DNA of 64,000 bases, from assembly GCA_046727735.1 (NCBI GenBank), contig JBKPDF010000007.1:83519-147518 (forward strand), written 5' to 3'. The notes beneath the pieces are model-generated. The model was given only the letters and a program-made list of their open reading frames with translations, made no database searches and was not told where the DNA came from. This DNA comes from AP-16 sp046727735. Its GTDB lineage: Bacteria; Pseudomonadota; Alphaproteobacteria; Rhizobiales; Xanthobacteraceae. Every line of letters starts with the position of its first letter. The stretch's first letter is position 1. This document shows, piece after piece, positions 1 to 8,185 of the stretch. Made by a program: the position numbers and the translations under genes.

Positions 1-1093
1 GCGGCGCCGCAAGCGCAGGACCGAGCGCGGCGCGCCACAGCTCCGGAAATTCCGATTTCGCCGCCGCCTCGGCGGGCCGGTTGCGATGCGGCAGGTACCA
101 CTCGACCAGCAATTCCGCCTCGATCAGGAAGGCGTCGAGATCGTATGCCGGCAAGACATGGTCGATACGTGGCGCCACCGGCAGCACGTGCGGCAGTTTT
201 TGCCGGTGCAAGGCGACGAGCACGTCGACGGCCGTGGCATAGCGCTCCCTGACAGGTGCCGGAGGATTGCCCGTCGCAACGCCCTCGGCGCCGAGATCCT
301 CGAGCACCAGCAGACCCTCCGCCAGGTCCGCCGCATAGATCTCCGGCGCGGAGAAGCCGCGCGCGCGCAGCGCCCGCGCGATCGCGACGAACGGCTTCAC
401 GTCCTCGGCGAGATGCGCGATGGCGCTGTAGGGCTTGCCATCCCGCAAAGGCGGCCCGTCCGGGCGGCGCGGCGCATTCATGAGAATCGCCGCGTCGCGG
501 TCGCTGACGAGCCGTTCGTAGATGCGGGTCGAGGCATCGCCCTGCAGGAAACGGCGCTCGGCGCCGCCAAAACCGGCCTGCTCGAGGAACCGCCAGATTG
601 CAAACGTGCGCGCCATCCTGGTTGCGAGCGACCCCAACGCGGTGACGGTCGCTTCGCGATATGTCGGGCCGACCGTAGGGGCGAGGTGGAGGGCAATATC
701 CAATCGATCGGCCGGCAAGAGGCCATCGGCGCGATCGGGCCATTCGAGCAGCGCGGCAGCGCCCTCGATCGCTTCCTCGATCCCAAGCTCGGCGAGCTCG
801 CGGGGCTCGGAGATCCGATACAGATCGGCATGCACCAGCGGGAATTGCGGCAGCGCGTAGCTCTGGATCAGCGTGAACGTCGGGCTCGGCACTTCGAGCC
901 GCTCGTCGCCGGCGAGATGCCGGATCAGCGCGCGGGCGAACGTCGTCTTGCCGGCGCCGAGGTCGCCGGAGAGGGTGACGAGATCGCCCGGGGCGAGAAT
1001 GGCGGCGACATCCACGGCCAGCCGCTGCGTCGCCTGCTCGCTCGGCAGCACGAGAGTGTGGCTTGCCGCGGTCGAATTGGCCTGAACCTGCAA
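1..1093 (-). CDS. tsaE: TsaE-phosphotransferase fusion, 3' end cut off by the window edge
   Basis: The N-terminal part is TsaE, the ATPase of the tRNA threonylcarbamoyladenosine (t6A37) machinery, with Walker A GDLGAGKTTFAR near residues 37-48 and a downstream DLYRI segment. The frame runs without a stop into an aminoglycoside-phosphotransferase-like kinase, recognisable from FLQGDASTRIYERL and, at the edge, LPAYDLDAFLIEAELLVEWY. The second half resembles the AmgK-type sugar kinases of cell-wall recycling, which in many alphaproteobacteria are fused to TsaE; the catalytic loop lies beyond the window. I see no in-frame ATG. TTG at 1093 follows an AGG-rich stretch and lies 14 bases after the stop of the upstream kinase gene, so the two are probably co-transcribed. 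The start is uncertain, the fusion is clear, and the sugar-kinase substrate is inferred. Confidence 0.85.
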   Translation of the reverse strand, partial: MQVQANSTAASHTLVLPSEQATQRLAVDVAAILAPGDLVTLSGDLGAGKTTFARALIRHLAGDERLEVPSPTFTLIQSYALPQFPLVHADLYRISEPRELAELGIEEAIEGAAALLEWPDRADGLLPADRLDIALHLAPTVGPTYREATVTALGSLATRMARTFAIWRFLEQAGFGGAERRFLQGDASTRIYERLVSDRDAAILMNAPRRPDGPPLRDGKPYSAIAHLAEDVKPFVAIARALRARGFSAPEIYAADLAEGLLVLEDLGAEGVATGNPPAPVRERYATAVDVLVALHRQKLPHVLPVAPRIDHVLPAYDLDAFLIEAELLVEWYLPHRNRPAEAAAKSEFPELWRAALGPALAAP

Positions 1094-1107
1094 CCTGCTG
1101 CGCCTCG

Positions 1108-3627
1108 CTACTCGGCCGCGGCGGCCCGTTCCGCCACATGCTCCAGCGGGAAGGCACAAACGACCGTGGTGCCGCGCCCCGGCGCGGAATCCAGACTGAC
1201 CGTACCACCGTGCAGCTCGACGAACGAGCGTACGATCGACAAGCCCAGTCCGGTGCCGCGATGCCGCGAGCCCAGCGCGTGGCTCTCGAAGCGATCGAAC
1301 ACGCGATCCTGGATTTCGGTGGGAATGCCGGGGCCGCGGTCGGTGACCCGGAACAACACGGCGTCGCTACGCCGTTCGGCCGCGAGCGTCACGACCTCGC
1401 CCGGCGGTGAAAAGCCGATGGCGTTGGCCAAGAGATTATACAGAATTTGCCGCAGCCGCCGCTCGTCGGCCGTGAAGCTGCCGATTCCGGCATTGGCGCG
1501 AACCTCGATCTCGAGACCGTGCTCGGCCAGTCGTTCGCGCACCGCGTCCGCGGTCGCATCCATGATGGCGCGAATGTCGACGGGCCCGAGGTCCAGCGTC
1601 ATGACGCCGGCATCGATGGTGGCGAGATCGAGGATGTCGTTGATGATCGCGAGCAGCGATGCGCTCGAGGAATTGATGTAACCGAGATATTCCCGCTGCT
1701 TGTCGCCGAGCCGGCCGGTCGCCGGATCTTCGAGCAATTGCGCGAATCCGATGATGTTCGTCAGCGGCGAGCGCAGTTCGTAGGAAACCAGGTGGACGAA
1801 ATCGTTCTTGAGATCGTAGGCGGTCTGCAGCGCTTCGTTGCGCTCGCGCAACGCGCGCTCGACGTTGACCGAGTCGGTGACGTCCTGGAATGTGACCAGC
1901 GTTGCGCCGTCCGGCAGCGGCATGGTGGCGCAATCGATGACGGTGCCGTCCTTGCGCTCGAGCCGCTTCGAGATCGACTGGCGATGTTCGAGCCCGGTCA
2001 CCGCCCCGCGCAGCACTTGCCAAGTCAGGTCATCCGCATGCAGCGCCTGGCAGGCGGCGATGATCGCCTCCACATGGGGCCGGTCGGCCAACAGCGCGGG
2101 CAGCAGGCGCCACATCCGGGAGAACGCCGGATTGAACAGCCGCAGCCGGCCGTCGCTGCCGAATACGGCGACCCCTTCGGAGAGATGATCGAGCGTTTCG
2201 CCCTGCACTCGGATCAAGGCGTCGAAGCGCCGCTTGAGCTCCAGCGCTTCGGTGACGTCATCGAACAGATAGGTGACGCCGCCTTCGGGATTGGGCGTAG
2301 TGACGACCCGCAAGGTACGGCCGTCCGGGACATGCCACAGATGCTCCTGGGCTTCGACGGCGCGATAGGCTTCGTGGAGTTGATTCCTCCACAAACGGAA
2401 ATCCGCCTGTTCGGGAAGCTTGCGCGTTGCGCGCAATTGATCGAGCAACGCGCCGTCGCTCGGCTGCTGATCCAGAAACTCGCTCGGCAAACCCCAAAGC
2501 GCCCGATACGCGGAGTTGTAGAACGCAAGACGGTGGTCGGTGCCGAAGATCGCGACCGCCGTCGGGAGCTGGTCCAGCGTGCGCCGATGCGCCTCGATGG
2601 TGCGGGCGAGCTCGCTGCGCGTCGCTTCGACCTCGGTGACGTCGATGCCGATGCCGGCACGGCCGTTGCGGGTGGCGAGATCGAACACGTCGAAGATCCG
2701 CCGCGTCCCGGCGACGATCACGGGGAGCCGCGCGGCATAGGGTTCGTCCACAGCGCGTGCGGCGCCGAGATCGGCGCGCGCGGTCGCGTCGAGTAGTTCG
2801 AGCCCCCGCGCGACCGCCTCGGCGGCATCGCGCGCCTCGACAGCCTGTGCGTAAGCCGGATTCACCCAGGTCGTGCGGCCCACGACGTCGGAAGCCCAGA
2901 TCGGCGACGGCAAGGCTTCGATGAGCGTGCGGATCGCGTCGACGTCGCGCAGCAACTTGCCATGGCGTGTGGTGAGCTCGACCAGCTCGCGTTTGATGCC
3001 GCTCACTTCCCTGAGGCGCAGCACGGCCCGGCCGCCGATCGCGCGGCCTTCCGCCTCGAATTGGCGGCCCGAGACCGCGGTGAGCGCCATGACGAAGCCC
3101 TGCCCGCGCGAGCGCAGCGCCTCGACGGCCCGCTCCATCCCGCGGGCGTCCTCGGCATCGAGCCATGTCGAGAACGCCAGGATGCGACGCGCGACCGGAA
3201 CCGAGTTGATGATGCCGGCATCGCCGAGCACCTCCGCTTCATCGCCGTGCGCGTCCCAGACGATCACGACCTGCGGGTCGGCCAACAGCAGCGCATGAGC
3301 ACGATCGACCTGCTCGCGCAACCGGACGATCTCGGTAAGCTCGGCGGCGGTCGCGCGCTGCGCGCGCCGGCGCGTCCGCAGCAGGCTGATCGCAGTGACG
3401 ACCGCAAACGATACGACTCCGACGACGAGGGCCAGCGCCGCGAGTTCATGGCGATGCAGCTGTGCGAGGGCGCTCGCGTAGGTGCCGAGTTCGAAGAAAA
3501 TCCGCGGCTCGGCGGCAGCCGGTTGCGCGGCCACGCAAGCGAGGACAACGGTCAGGGATTTCGCAAGGACGCGTGCGCGCCGCTCAGCCCGAAAGCCTCC
3601 GGCCTTCGCCCGGATCGTTTCCGGCAT
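1108..3627 (-). CDS. divL: DivL-like membrane PAS sensor kinase with Tyr at the phosphorylation site
   Basis: An 839-residue protein with a hydrophobic N-terminus, a membrane segment near residues 55-75, PAS-like segments near 240 (LIEALPSPIWASD), 356 (LPTAVAIFGTDHRL) and 480 (HLSEGVAVFGSDGRL), a dimerisation helix, and a HATPase domain with N box (RRLRQILYNLLANA), G1 (DRGPGIP) and G2 (HRGTGLGLSI). The H box reads HLVSYELRSPLTNIIGF, so Tyr616 replaces the phospho-accepting His. That substitution marks DivL, the atypical kinase that modulates CckA and thus the CtrA cell-cycle pathway in Caulobacter. The ATG at 3627 is preceded by GAGG at good spacing; a start at 3702 is possible but less likely. 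DivL identity rests on the Tyr, the architecture and the tsaE neighbour; whether it has kinase activity is not known from sequence. Confidence 0.85.
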   Translation of the reverse strand: MPETIRAKAGGFRAERRARVLAKSLTVVLACVAAQPAAAEPRIFFELGTYASALAQLHRHELAALALVVGVVSFAVVTAISLLRTRRRAQRATAAELTEIVRLREQVDRAHALLLADPQVVIVWDAHGDEAEVLGDAGIINSVPVARRILAFSTWLDAEDARGMERAVEALRSRGQGFVMALTAVSGRQFEAEGRAIGGRAVLRLREVSGIKRELVELTTRHGKLLRDVDAIRTLIEALPSPIWASDVVGRTTWVNPAYAQAVEARDAAEAVARGLELLDATARADLGAARAVDEPYAARLPVIVAGTRRIFDVFDLATRNGRAGIGIDVTEVEATRSELARTIEAHRRTLDQLPTAVAIFGTDHRLAFYNSAYRALWGLPSEFLDQQPSDGALLDQLRATRKLPEQADFRLWRNQLHEAYRAVEAQEHLWHVPDGRTLRVVTTPNPEGGVTYLFDDVTEALELKRRFDALIRVQGETLDHLSEGVAVFGSDGRLRLFNPAFSRMWRLLPALLADRPHVEAIIAACQALHADDLTWQVLRGAVTGLEHRQSISKRLERKDGTVIDCATMPLPDGATLVTFQDVTDSVNVERALRERNEALQTAYDLKNDFVHLVSYELRSPLTNIIGFAQLLEDPATGRLGDKQREYLGYINSSSASLLAIINDILDLATIDAGVMTLDLGPVDIRAIMDATADAVRERLAEHGLEIEVRANAGIGSFTADERRLRQILYNLLANAIGFSPPGEVVTLAAERRSDAVLFRVTDRGPGIPTEIQDRVFDRFESHALGSRHRGTGLGLSIVRSFVELHGGTVSLDSAPGRGTTVVCAFPLEHVAERAAAAE

Positions 3628-3926
3628 CCCCCCGCCTCTGTTCGGCCTGCGATCGCGCCGCCGGACGAGGACGCCACTGGGGCCCGGCGGTGCCGCGGGC
3701 AAGCTCCGCCGTGCTGCCCGCGAATCGCCGCCAATGTACCTCCGATGCGGTCAAACGCTAAGAGGAAACGCGGTGAACGCCTTGAAAAGTCGCAAAGACG
3801 CGGAGCGGACCGGACCCGACTTGCGCGATCGAGTTCGCGTTCGAGAGGCTCGGGGACGGCTGCGATGGGCGTTGCGCTCGAGGATTCGCGAGCAGCGCCA
3901 CGCGTGCCGCGGCCCCACCGATGCGG

Positions 3927-4385
3927 TCAGGCGCTGCCGGTCGAGCCGAATCCGCCGCCGCTGCGCCCGGTATCATCGAGCTGGTCGACTTCGCTGATTC
4001 GAGCGCGCAAGCTCGACGCGATCACCAATTGGGCGACGCGCATGCCGCGCGTCACCGTGAACGGTTCGCGCCCGAGATTCACCAGCAGGACCTGGATCTC
4101 GCCGCGATAATCCGCATCGATCGTTCCTGGCGCGTTGAGCACGGTCACACCGGACCGCAACGCGAGCCCGGAGCGCGGTCGCACTTGCGCTTCGGTGCCG
4201 GGCGGCAGGGCGAGCGCGATCCCGGTGGGGATCGCCGCCCATGCGCCCGGCGCGATCACCATCGGCCGGTCCTGCGCAGTCGCCGCAAAGAGATCGCAGC
4301 CGGACGCGTGCTCCGATTGATAGGCGGGCAATGGGAGGCCGGCAGCATGCGGCAGTCGCGCCAGCCGGATCTCGATCTCCTTCAT
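3927..4385 (-). CDS. dut: dUTP diphosphatase
   Basis: A 152-residue trimeric-type dUTPase, which hydrolyses dUTP to dUMP and PPi, keeps uracil out of DNA and supplies dUMP for thymidylate synthesis. Family motifs are in order: GCDLFAA, PRSGLALR, GVTVLNAPGTIDADYRGEI, and the C-terminal glycine-rich RSGGGFGSTG that closes over the nucleotide. Length is normal for bacteria. The start ATG at 4385 shares ATGA with the coaBC stop, so translation is probably coupled. After its stop, about 299 bases without a recognisable gene separate it from the DivL-like kinase on the same strand. Confidence 0.97.
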   Translation of the reverse strand: MKEIEIRLARLPHAAGLPLPAYQSEHASGCDLFAATAQDRPMVIAPGAWAAIPTGIALALPPGTEAQVRPRSGLALRSGVTVLNAPGTIDADYRGEIQVLLVNLGREPFTVTRGMRVAQLVIASSLRARISEVDQLDDTGRSGGGFGSTGSA

Positions 4386-5599
4386 GTTCGCGCGAGCGCC
4401 GCCGCAATGCGGTTCACCAGCATGCCGGCGACTTCGGCCTTCGACTGCAGCGGCCAGGTTTCCACGCCGTCCGCGCTGACGCGGTGAATGCGGTTGGTGT
4501 CGCCGCCCATCACGCCGGCGGCCTCGGAGACGTCGTTCGCCAGAATCCAATCGCAATGTTTCTGCGCGAGCTTGATTTTCGCGTTCTCGATGAGGTGGTC
4601 GGTTTCCGCCGCGAACCCGATGACGAGCGTCGGCCGGCCCGATTTGCGGCCTGCAATCGTCGCGAGAATGTCCGGATTTTCCGTGAGCACGAGTTTCGGC
4701 GGCTCGCTTGCCCTCTTGATCTTGCGGCTCATCGGCTCGACGCGCCAGTCGGCAACCGCCGCGGCGAAGATCGCCACGTCCACCGGAAGCGCCTTTTCCA
4801 CGGCCGCGAGCATGTCGCGCGCGCTCTCGACATGAACGACGTCGACCCCTCGAGGATCCGCCAGCGCAACGGGGCCGCACACGAGCGTGACCTGCGCACC
4901 CGCTTCTGCGGCCGCGCGCGCGATGGCGTGACCTTGCTTGCCGGAGGAGCGATTGGCGAGGTAGCGAACCGGATCGATCGCCTCGAGCGTGGGCCCCGAA
5001 GTGACCAGGACACGGCGACCCTGCAGCGGCCTCGACGCGGCGCCGCGGGCGAGCAGCTGCGCGATTGTTTCGGCGATTTCCAGCGGCTCGGCCATGCGAC
5101 CGACGCCGTGCTCGCCGCCCTCGGCCATCTCGCCTTCGTTCGGCCCGACGCAGGCGACGCCGTCGGCCGCGAGCAGCGCGACGTTGCGGCGGGTCGCCGG
5201 ATGCTCCCACATGCGCGGGTTCATCGCCGGGGCGATCAGCACCGGCTTGTCAGTTGCGAGCAGCACCGTCGAGGCAAGATCGTCGGCATGGCCGCCCGCC
5301 ATCTTCGCCAGCAGATCCGCGGTCGCCGGCGCGACGACCACGATGTCGGTGTCGCGCGCGACCCGGATGTGGCCGACGTCGAATTCGCCGCGTGCGTCGA
5401 ACAGATCCGTGAACGCCCGCTCGCCCGCGATGGCCCCGACCGCGAGCGGCGTGATGAATTCCTGGCCGCCTCGGGTGAGGATCGCGCGCACGAGCGCACC
5501 GCGCTCCCTCAGGCGCCGGATCAAATCCAGCGATTTGTAGGCGGCGATGCCGCCGCCGATCACCAGCAGGATCCGCTTGCCCCGAAGCATTTGCGTCAA
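4382..5599 (-). CDS. coaBC: Bifunctional phosphopantothenoylcysteine decarboxylase / synthetase
   Basis: A 405-residue CoaBC (Dfp) carrying the two middle steps of coenzyme A synthesis. The N-terminal flavoprotein half (CoaC) has VIGGGIAAYKS, the GHIRVARDTD His region and the PAMNPRMW motif. The C-terminal half (CoaB) begins at SGPTLEAIDPVRYLANRSSG. The substrate-flap region reads GEMAEGGEHGVGRM, with Glu where the E. coli enzyme has the redox Cys. TTG at 5599 has GAGG five bases upstream; ATG at 5590 is the alternative and lacks a well-spaced site. A 14-codon ORF beginning at 5640 ends across the TTG, so coupling to a leader peptide is conceivable but unproven. The stop overlaps dut. Confidence 0.96.
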   Translation of the reverse strand: MTQMLRGKRILLVIGGGIAAYKSLDLIRRLRERGALVRAILTRGGQEFITPLAVGAIAGERAFTDLFDARGEFDVGHIRVARDTDIVVVAPATADLLAKMAGGHADDLASTVLLATDKPVLIAPAMNPRMWEHPATRRNVALLAADGVACVGPNEGEMAEGGEHGVGRMAEPLEIAETIAQLLARGAASRPLQGRRVLVTSGPTLEAIDPVRYLANRSSGKQGHAIARAAAEAGAQVTLVCGPVALADPRGVDVVHVESARDMLAAVEKALPVDVAIFAAAVADWRVEPMSRKIKRASEPPKLVLTENPDILATIAGRKSGRPTLVIGFAAETDHLIENAKIKLAQKHCDWILANDVSEAAGVMGGDTNRIHRVSADGVETWPLQSKAEVAGMLVNRIAAALART

Positions 5600-5665
5600 C
5601 GCATCCTCGTAATCATCGATCTCATATAAACATACAACATCGCTTTTCCGACCTCACTTCCGCTT

Positions 5666-7342
5666 CTATCGGAATATCAGCAGCGCGGCCAACAGCGCCA
5701 CGATCAGCCATAGCGGCACGGCGCTCCATCGGTTGCGGCGGGCTTGCGCGCTCCCGATCGCCTCGACGGTCTCGGGCGCGAGCACGACGCCGTTGCGCGT
5801 GACCGCATCGAAGTGATCGAGCACGACCGCGGCGCGGCCGAGCAGCTCCGGAACGCCGCCGAGGAACCGGCCGAGCTCGACGGCGCCTTCGGCCGCCTGC
5901 TCGATGCGGCCCGCCGGACCGAGATGCCGTTCCACCCATTCGCGCACGACGGGGTCGGAGGTCGACCACATGTCGAGCCCCGGGTCTAGCGTCCGCGCCA
6001 CGCCCTCGACCACCACCATGGTCTTCTGCAGCATCAGCAATTCCGGCCGCGTGCGCATGTCGAACAGGCTCGTGACCTCGAACAGCAGGTTGAGCAGCTT
6101 CGCCATGGAGATCTCGGCGGCGGTGCGGCTGTGGATCGGCTCGCCGATCGCGCGGATCGCCTGCGCGAAGCTGTCGACCGAGTGCTGCGGCGGCACGTAG
6201 CCCGCCTCGAAATGCACTTCGGCCGTGCGCCGGTAATCGCGGGTGATGAAGCCGTGCAGGATCTCGGCCAAAAACCGCCGCTCTTTCGAGCCGAGCCGGC
6301 CCATGATGCCGAAATCGACCGCGATGAACCGGCCGTTCTCGTCTACGAACAGATTGCCGGGATGCATGTCGGCATGGAAGAAGCCGTCGCGCAACGCGTG
6401 GCGCAGGAAAGACTGCATCAGCGCGCGCGCGAGTTGCTTGAGATCGAAGCCCCTGGCGATCAGCGCCGCGCGGTCGGACAGCGGCGTCGCGTCGATCCAC
6501 TGCATCGTGAGCACGTCCTTGGCGGTCCGCATCCAGTCGATCGCCGGCACGCGAAAATCCGGATCGCCCCGGGTGTTCTCGGCCATTTCCGAGATCGCCG
6601 CCGCCTCGAGCCGCAGGTCCATTTCGACGGCGACGCTGCGAGCGAGGGTATCCACCACCTCGACGAAGCGCAGCCGCCGCGCTTCCGCCGAGATCCGCTC
6701 GGCATGGAACGCGACGAACGCGAAGGCTTCGAGGTCGATCTTGAAGCGGCGTTCGATACCGGGCCGCAGCACCTTTACGGCGACCGGTCGGCGTTCGCCC
6801 CCTTCCAGCACTTCGGCGCGATGCACCTGCGCGATCGAGGCGGCCGCGACCGCAGATCCGAAGCTCGCGAACACCGCGCCGATCGGGGCGCCGAGCGCGC
6901 TCGCAACCGCGGCCTCGGCGTCCGCTTGCGCGAACGGCGGCATACGGTCCTGCAGGCTTTCGAGATCGCGCGACAGCGCGGCGCCGACGATGTCGGGGCG
7001 CGTCGCCAGGAACTGGCCAAGCTTGACATAGCTCGGGCCGAGCCGCGTCAACGCCGCCGCGAGCCGCACCGCACCCGCGGTGCCCGCCGGCTCGCCAGTC
7101 CCGGGTCCCGCGGACGCGGGCCGCCGCTCGATGAGCCTGCCCAGGCGCAGCACGAGCCCGACCGGCCAGGGCAAGAACACCGGATCGACGAGCCCGAACA
7201 CCCCCTCGCGCGCGAAGACGAAGCCGGCGCGCGCGAGCCGCGCGAGATGCGCCGGCGCCAACACCAGGGGCGGTCGCCGCGCGGGCAAGTCCGGCGCGCC
7301 GCCGCGGAACCGAACATGCATGGGAGCACGCGGCGAGATCAC
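5666..7342 (-). CDS. ubiB: UbiB family ATPase/kinase-like protein of ubiquinone biosynthesis
   Basis: An atypical (ADCK/ABC1) kinase-fold protein needed for ubiquinone production, thought to use ATP to extract or organise membrane-bound intermediates. It has the family KxGQ motif (PSYVKLGQFLATRPD), the nucleotide-binding AVKVLRPGI strand, the catalytic-loop-like FFHADMHPGNLFVDE and the DFG-like AVDFGIMGRL. The C-terminus carries a hydrophobic anchor (LWLIVALLAALLIF), as in other UbiB proteins. GTG at 7342 overlaps the ubiE stop as GTGA and lies just after GGAGG, which suggests coupling; ATG at 7321 would give 551 residues instead of 558. Confidence 0.96.
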   Translation of the reverse strand: MISPRAPMHVRFRGGAPDLPARRPPLVLAPAHLARLARAGFVFAREGVFGLVDPVFLPWPVGLVLRLGRLIERRPASAGPGTGEPAGTAGAVRLAAALTRLGPSYVKLGQFLATRPDIVGAALSRDLESLQDRMPPFAQADAEAAVASALGAPIGAVFASFGSAVAAASIAQVHRAEVLEGGERRPVAVKVLRPGIERRFKIDLEAFAFVAFHAERISAEARRLRFVEVVDTLARSVAVEMDLRLEAAAISEMAENTRGDPDFRVPAIDWMRTAKDVLTMQWIDATPLSDRAALIARGFDLKQLARALMQSFLRHALRDGFFHADMHPGNLFVDENGRFIAVDFGIMGRLGSKERRFLAEILHGFITRDYRRTAEVHFEAGYVPPQHSVDSFAQAIRAIGEPIHSRTAAEISMAKLLNLLFEVTSLFDMRTRPELLMLQKTMVVVEGVARTLDPGLDMWSTSDPVVREWVERHLGPAGRIEQAAEGAVELGRFLGGVPELLGRAAVVLDHFDAVTRNGVVLAPETVEAIGSAQARRNRWSAVPLWLIVALLAALLIFR

Positions 7343-8103
7343 AGCCTCCAGCCGGAGTGGAGCGCCACGATCCCGCCTGACATGCGCCGGTGCGTTACCT
7401 GCCGGAATCCCGCAGCCCGCAGCATCGCAGCGAGCGCCTCCGGCCGCGGGAAGCGGCGGATCGATTCGACAAGATAGCGGTAGGGCTCGGCATCGCCCAC
7501 GACCGCGCGTCCCAGCGCGGGAATCACCTGAAACGAATAGAGATCGTAGAGCCGATCGAGCCCCGGCACGTCGACCGCCGAGAACTCGAGGCACAGAAAG
7601 TGTCCGAGCGGCTTGAGCACGCGAAACGCTTCCGCCAGCGCCCGCTCGATGCGCGGCACGTTGCGCATGCCGAACGCGATCGCGACCGCATCGTAGCTGC
7701 GATCCGGAAACGGCAGATGCTCGGCATTGCCCTCGACAAAACGCACGACATCGTCGAGAGCGCGCGCCTCGGCGCGTTCGCGCCCGACTTGCAGCATCTC
7801 CACACTCGAATCGAGCACGGTAGCTCGCGTGCCCGAGCCGGCGGCCTCGAGCGTGCGGAACGCGACATCCCCGGTGCCGCCCGCGAGATCGAGCAGCGCG
7901 AACGATCGGGATTGCCGCGGTGGATCGATCGCGGTGACGAGCGCATCCTTCCAGGCCCGATGCAGCCCGCCGGACATCAGATCATTCATCAAGTCGTAGC
8001 GCCGCGCGACCTTGCGGAACACGTCGTCGACAAGTTCCTGCTTGGCGGCGAGCGGCACCTCACGAAAACCGAAATCGGTCTGGCGATCGGGGGTCTCGGC
8101 CAT
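7339..8103 (-). CDS. ubiE: Demethylmenaquinone / 2-methoxy-6-polyprenyl-benzoquinol methylase
   Basis: A 254-residue SAM-dependent C-methyltransferase of ubiquinone synthesis (menaquinone too where that is made). The N-terminus has FGFREVPLAAKQELVDDVF, followed by RYDLMNDLMSGGLHRAWKD, motif I LDLAGGTGDVAFR, and the family segment VAIAFGMRNVPRIERAL; the C-terminus is GGIVALHSGWRL. The frame stays open far upstream, but ATG at 8103 matches the family start and leaves 82 bases to the divergent mutM. It forms an operon with ubiB (overlapping stop and start). Confidence 0.97.
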   Translation of the reverse strand: MAETPDRQTDFGFREVPLAAKQELVDDVFRKVARRYDLMNDLMSGGLHRAWKDALVTAIDPPRQSRSFALLDLAGGTGDVAFRTLEAAGSGTRATVLDSSVEMLQVGRERAEARALDDVVRFVEGNAEHLPFPDRSYDAVAIAFGMRNVPRIERALAEAFRVLKPLGHFLCLEFSAVDVPGLDRLYDLYSFQVIPALGRAVVGDAEPYRYLVESIRRFPRPEALAAMLRAAGFRQVTHRRMSGGIVALHSGWRL

Positions 8104-8185
8104 GGACGGCTCCGGGCGGCCGGACCATAGCGCGCGGGCCCGCGGGGCGCTATCACAGCTCGGAAAATCACCGGACGGAGTAAAC

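Noticed and set aside
86..1681. Long plus-strand ORF over the tsaE fusion and the divL-like 3' end
   Set aside because: It is antisense to two recognisable protein frames and has an Arg/Gly-rich composition typical of a GC-rich shadow frame.
3927..5210. 427-codon frame running from inside coaBC through dut
   Set aside because: Only the part from 4385 is dUTPase; the upstream part is coaBC in the wrong frame.
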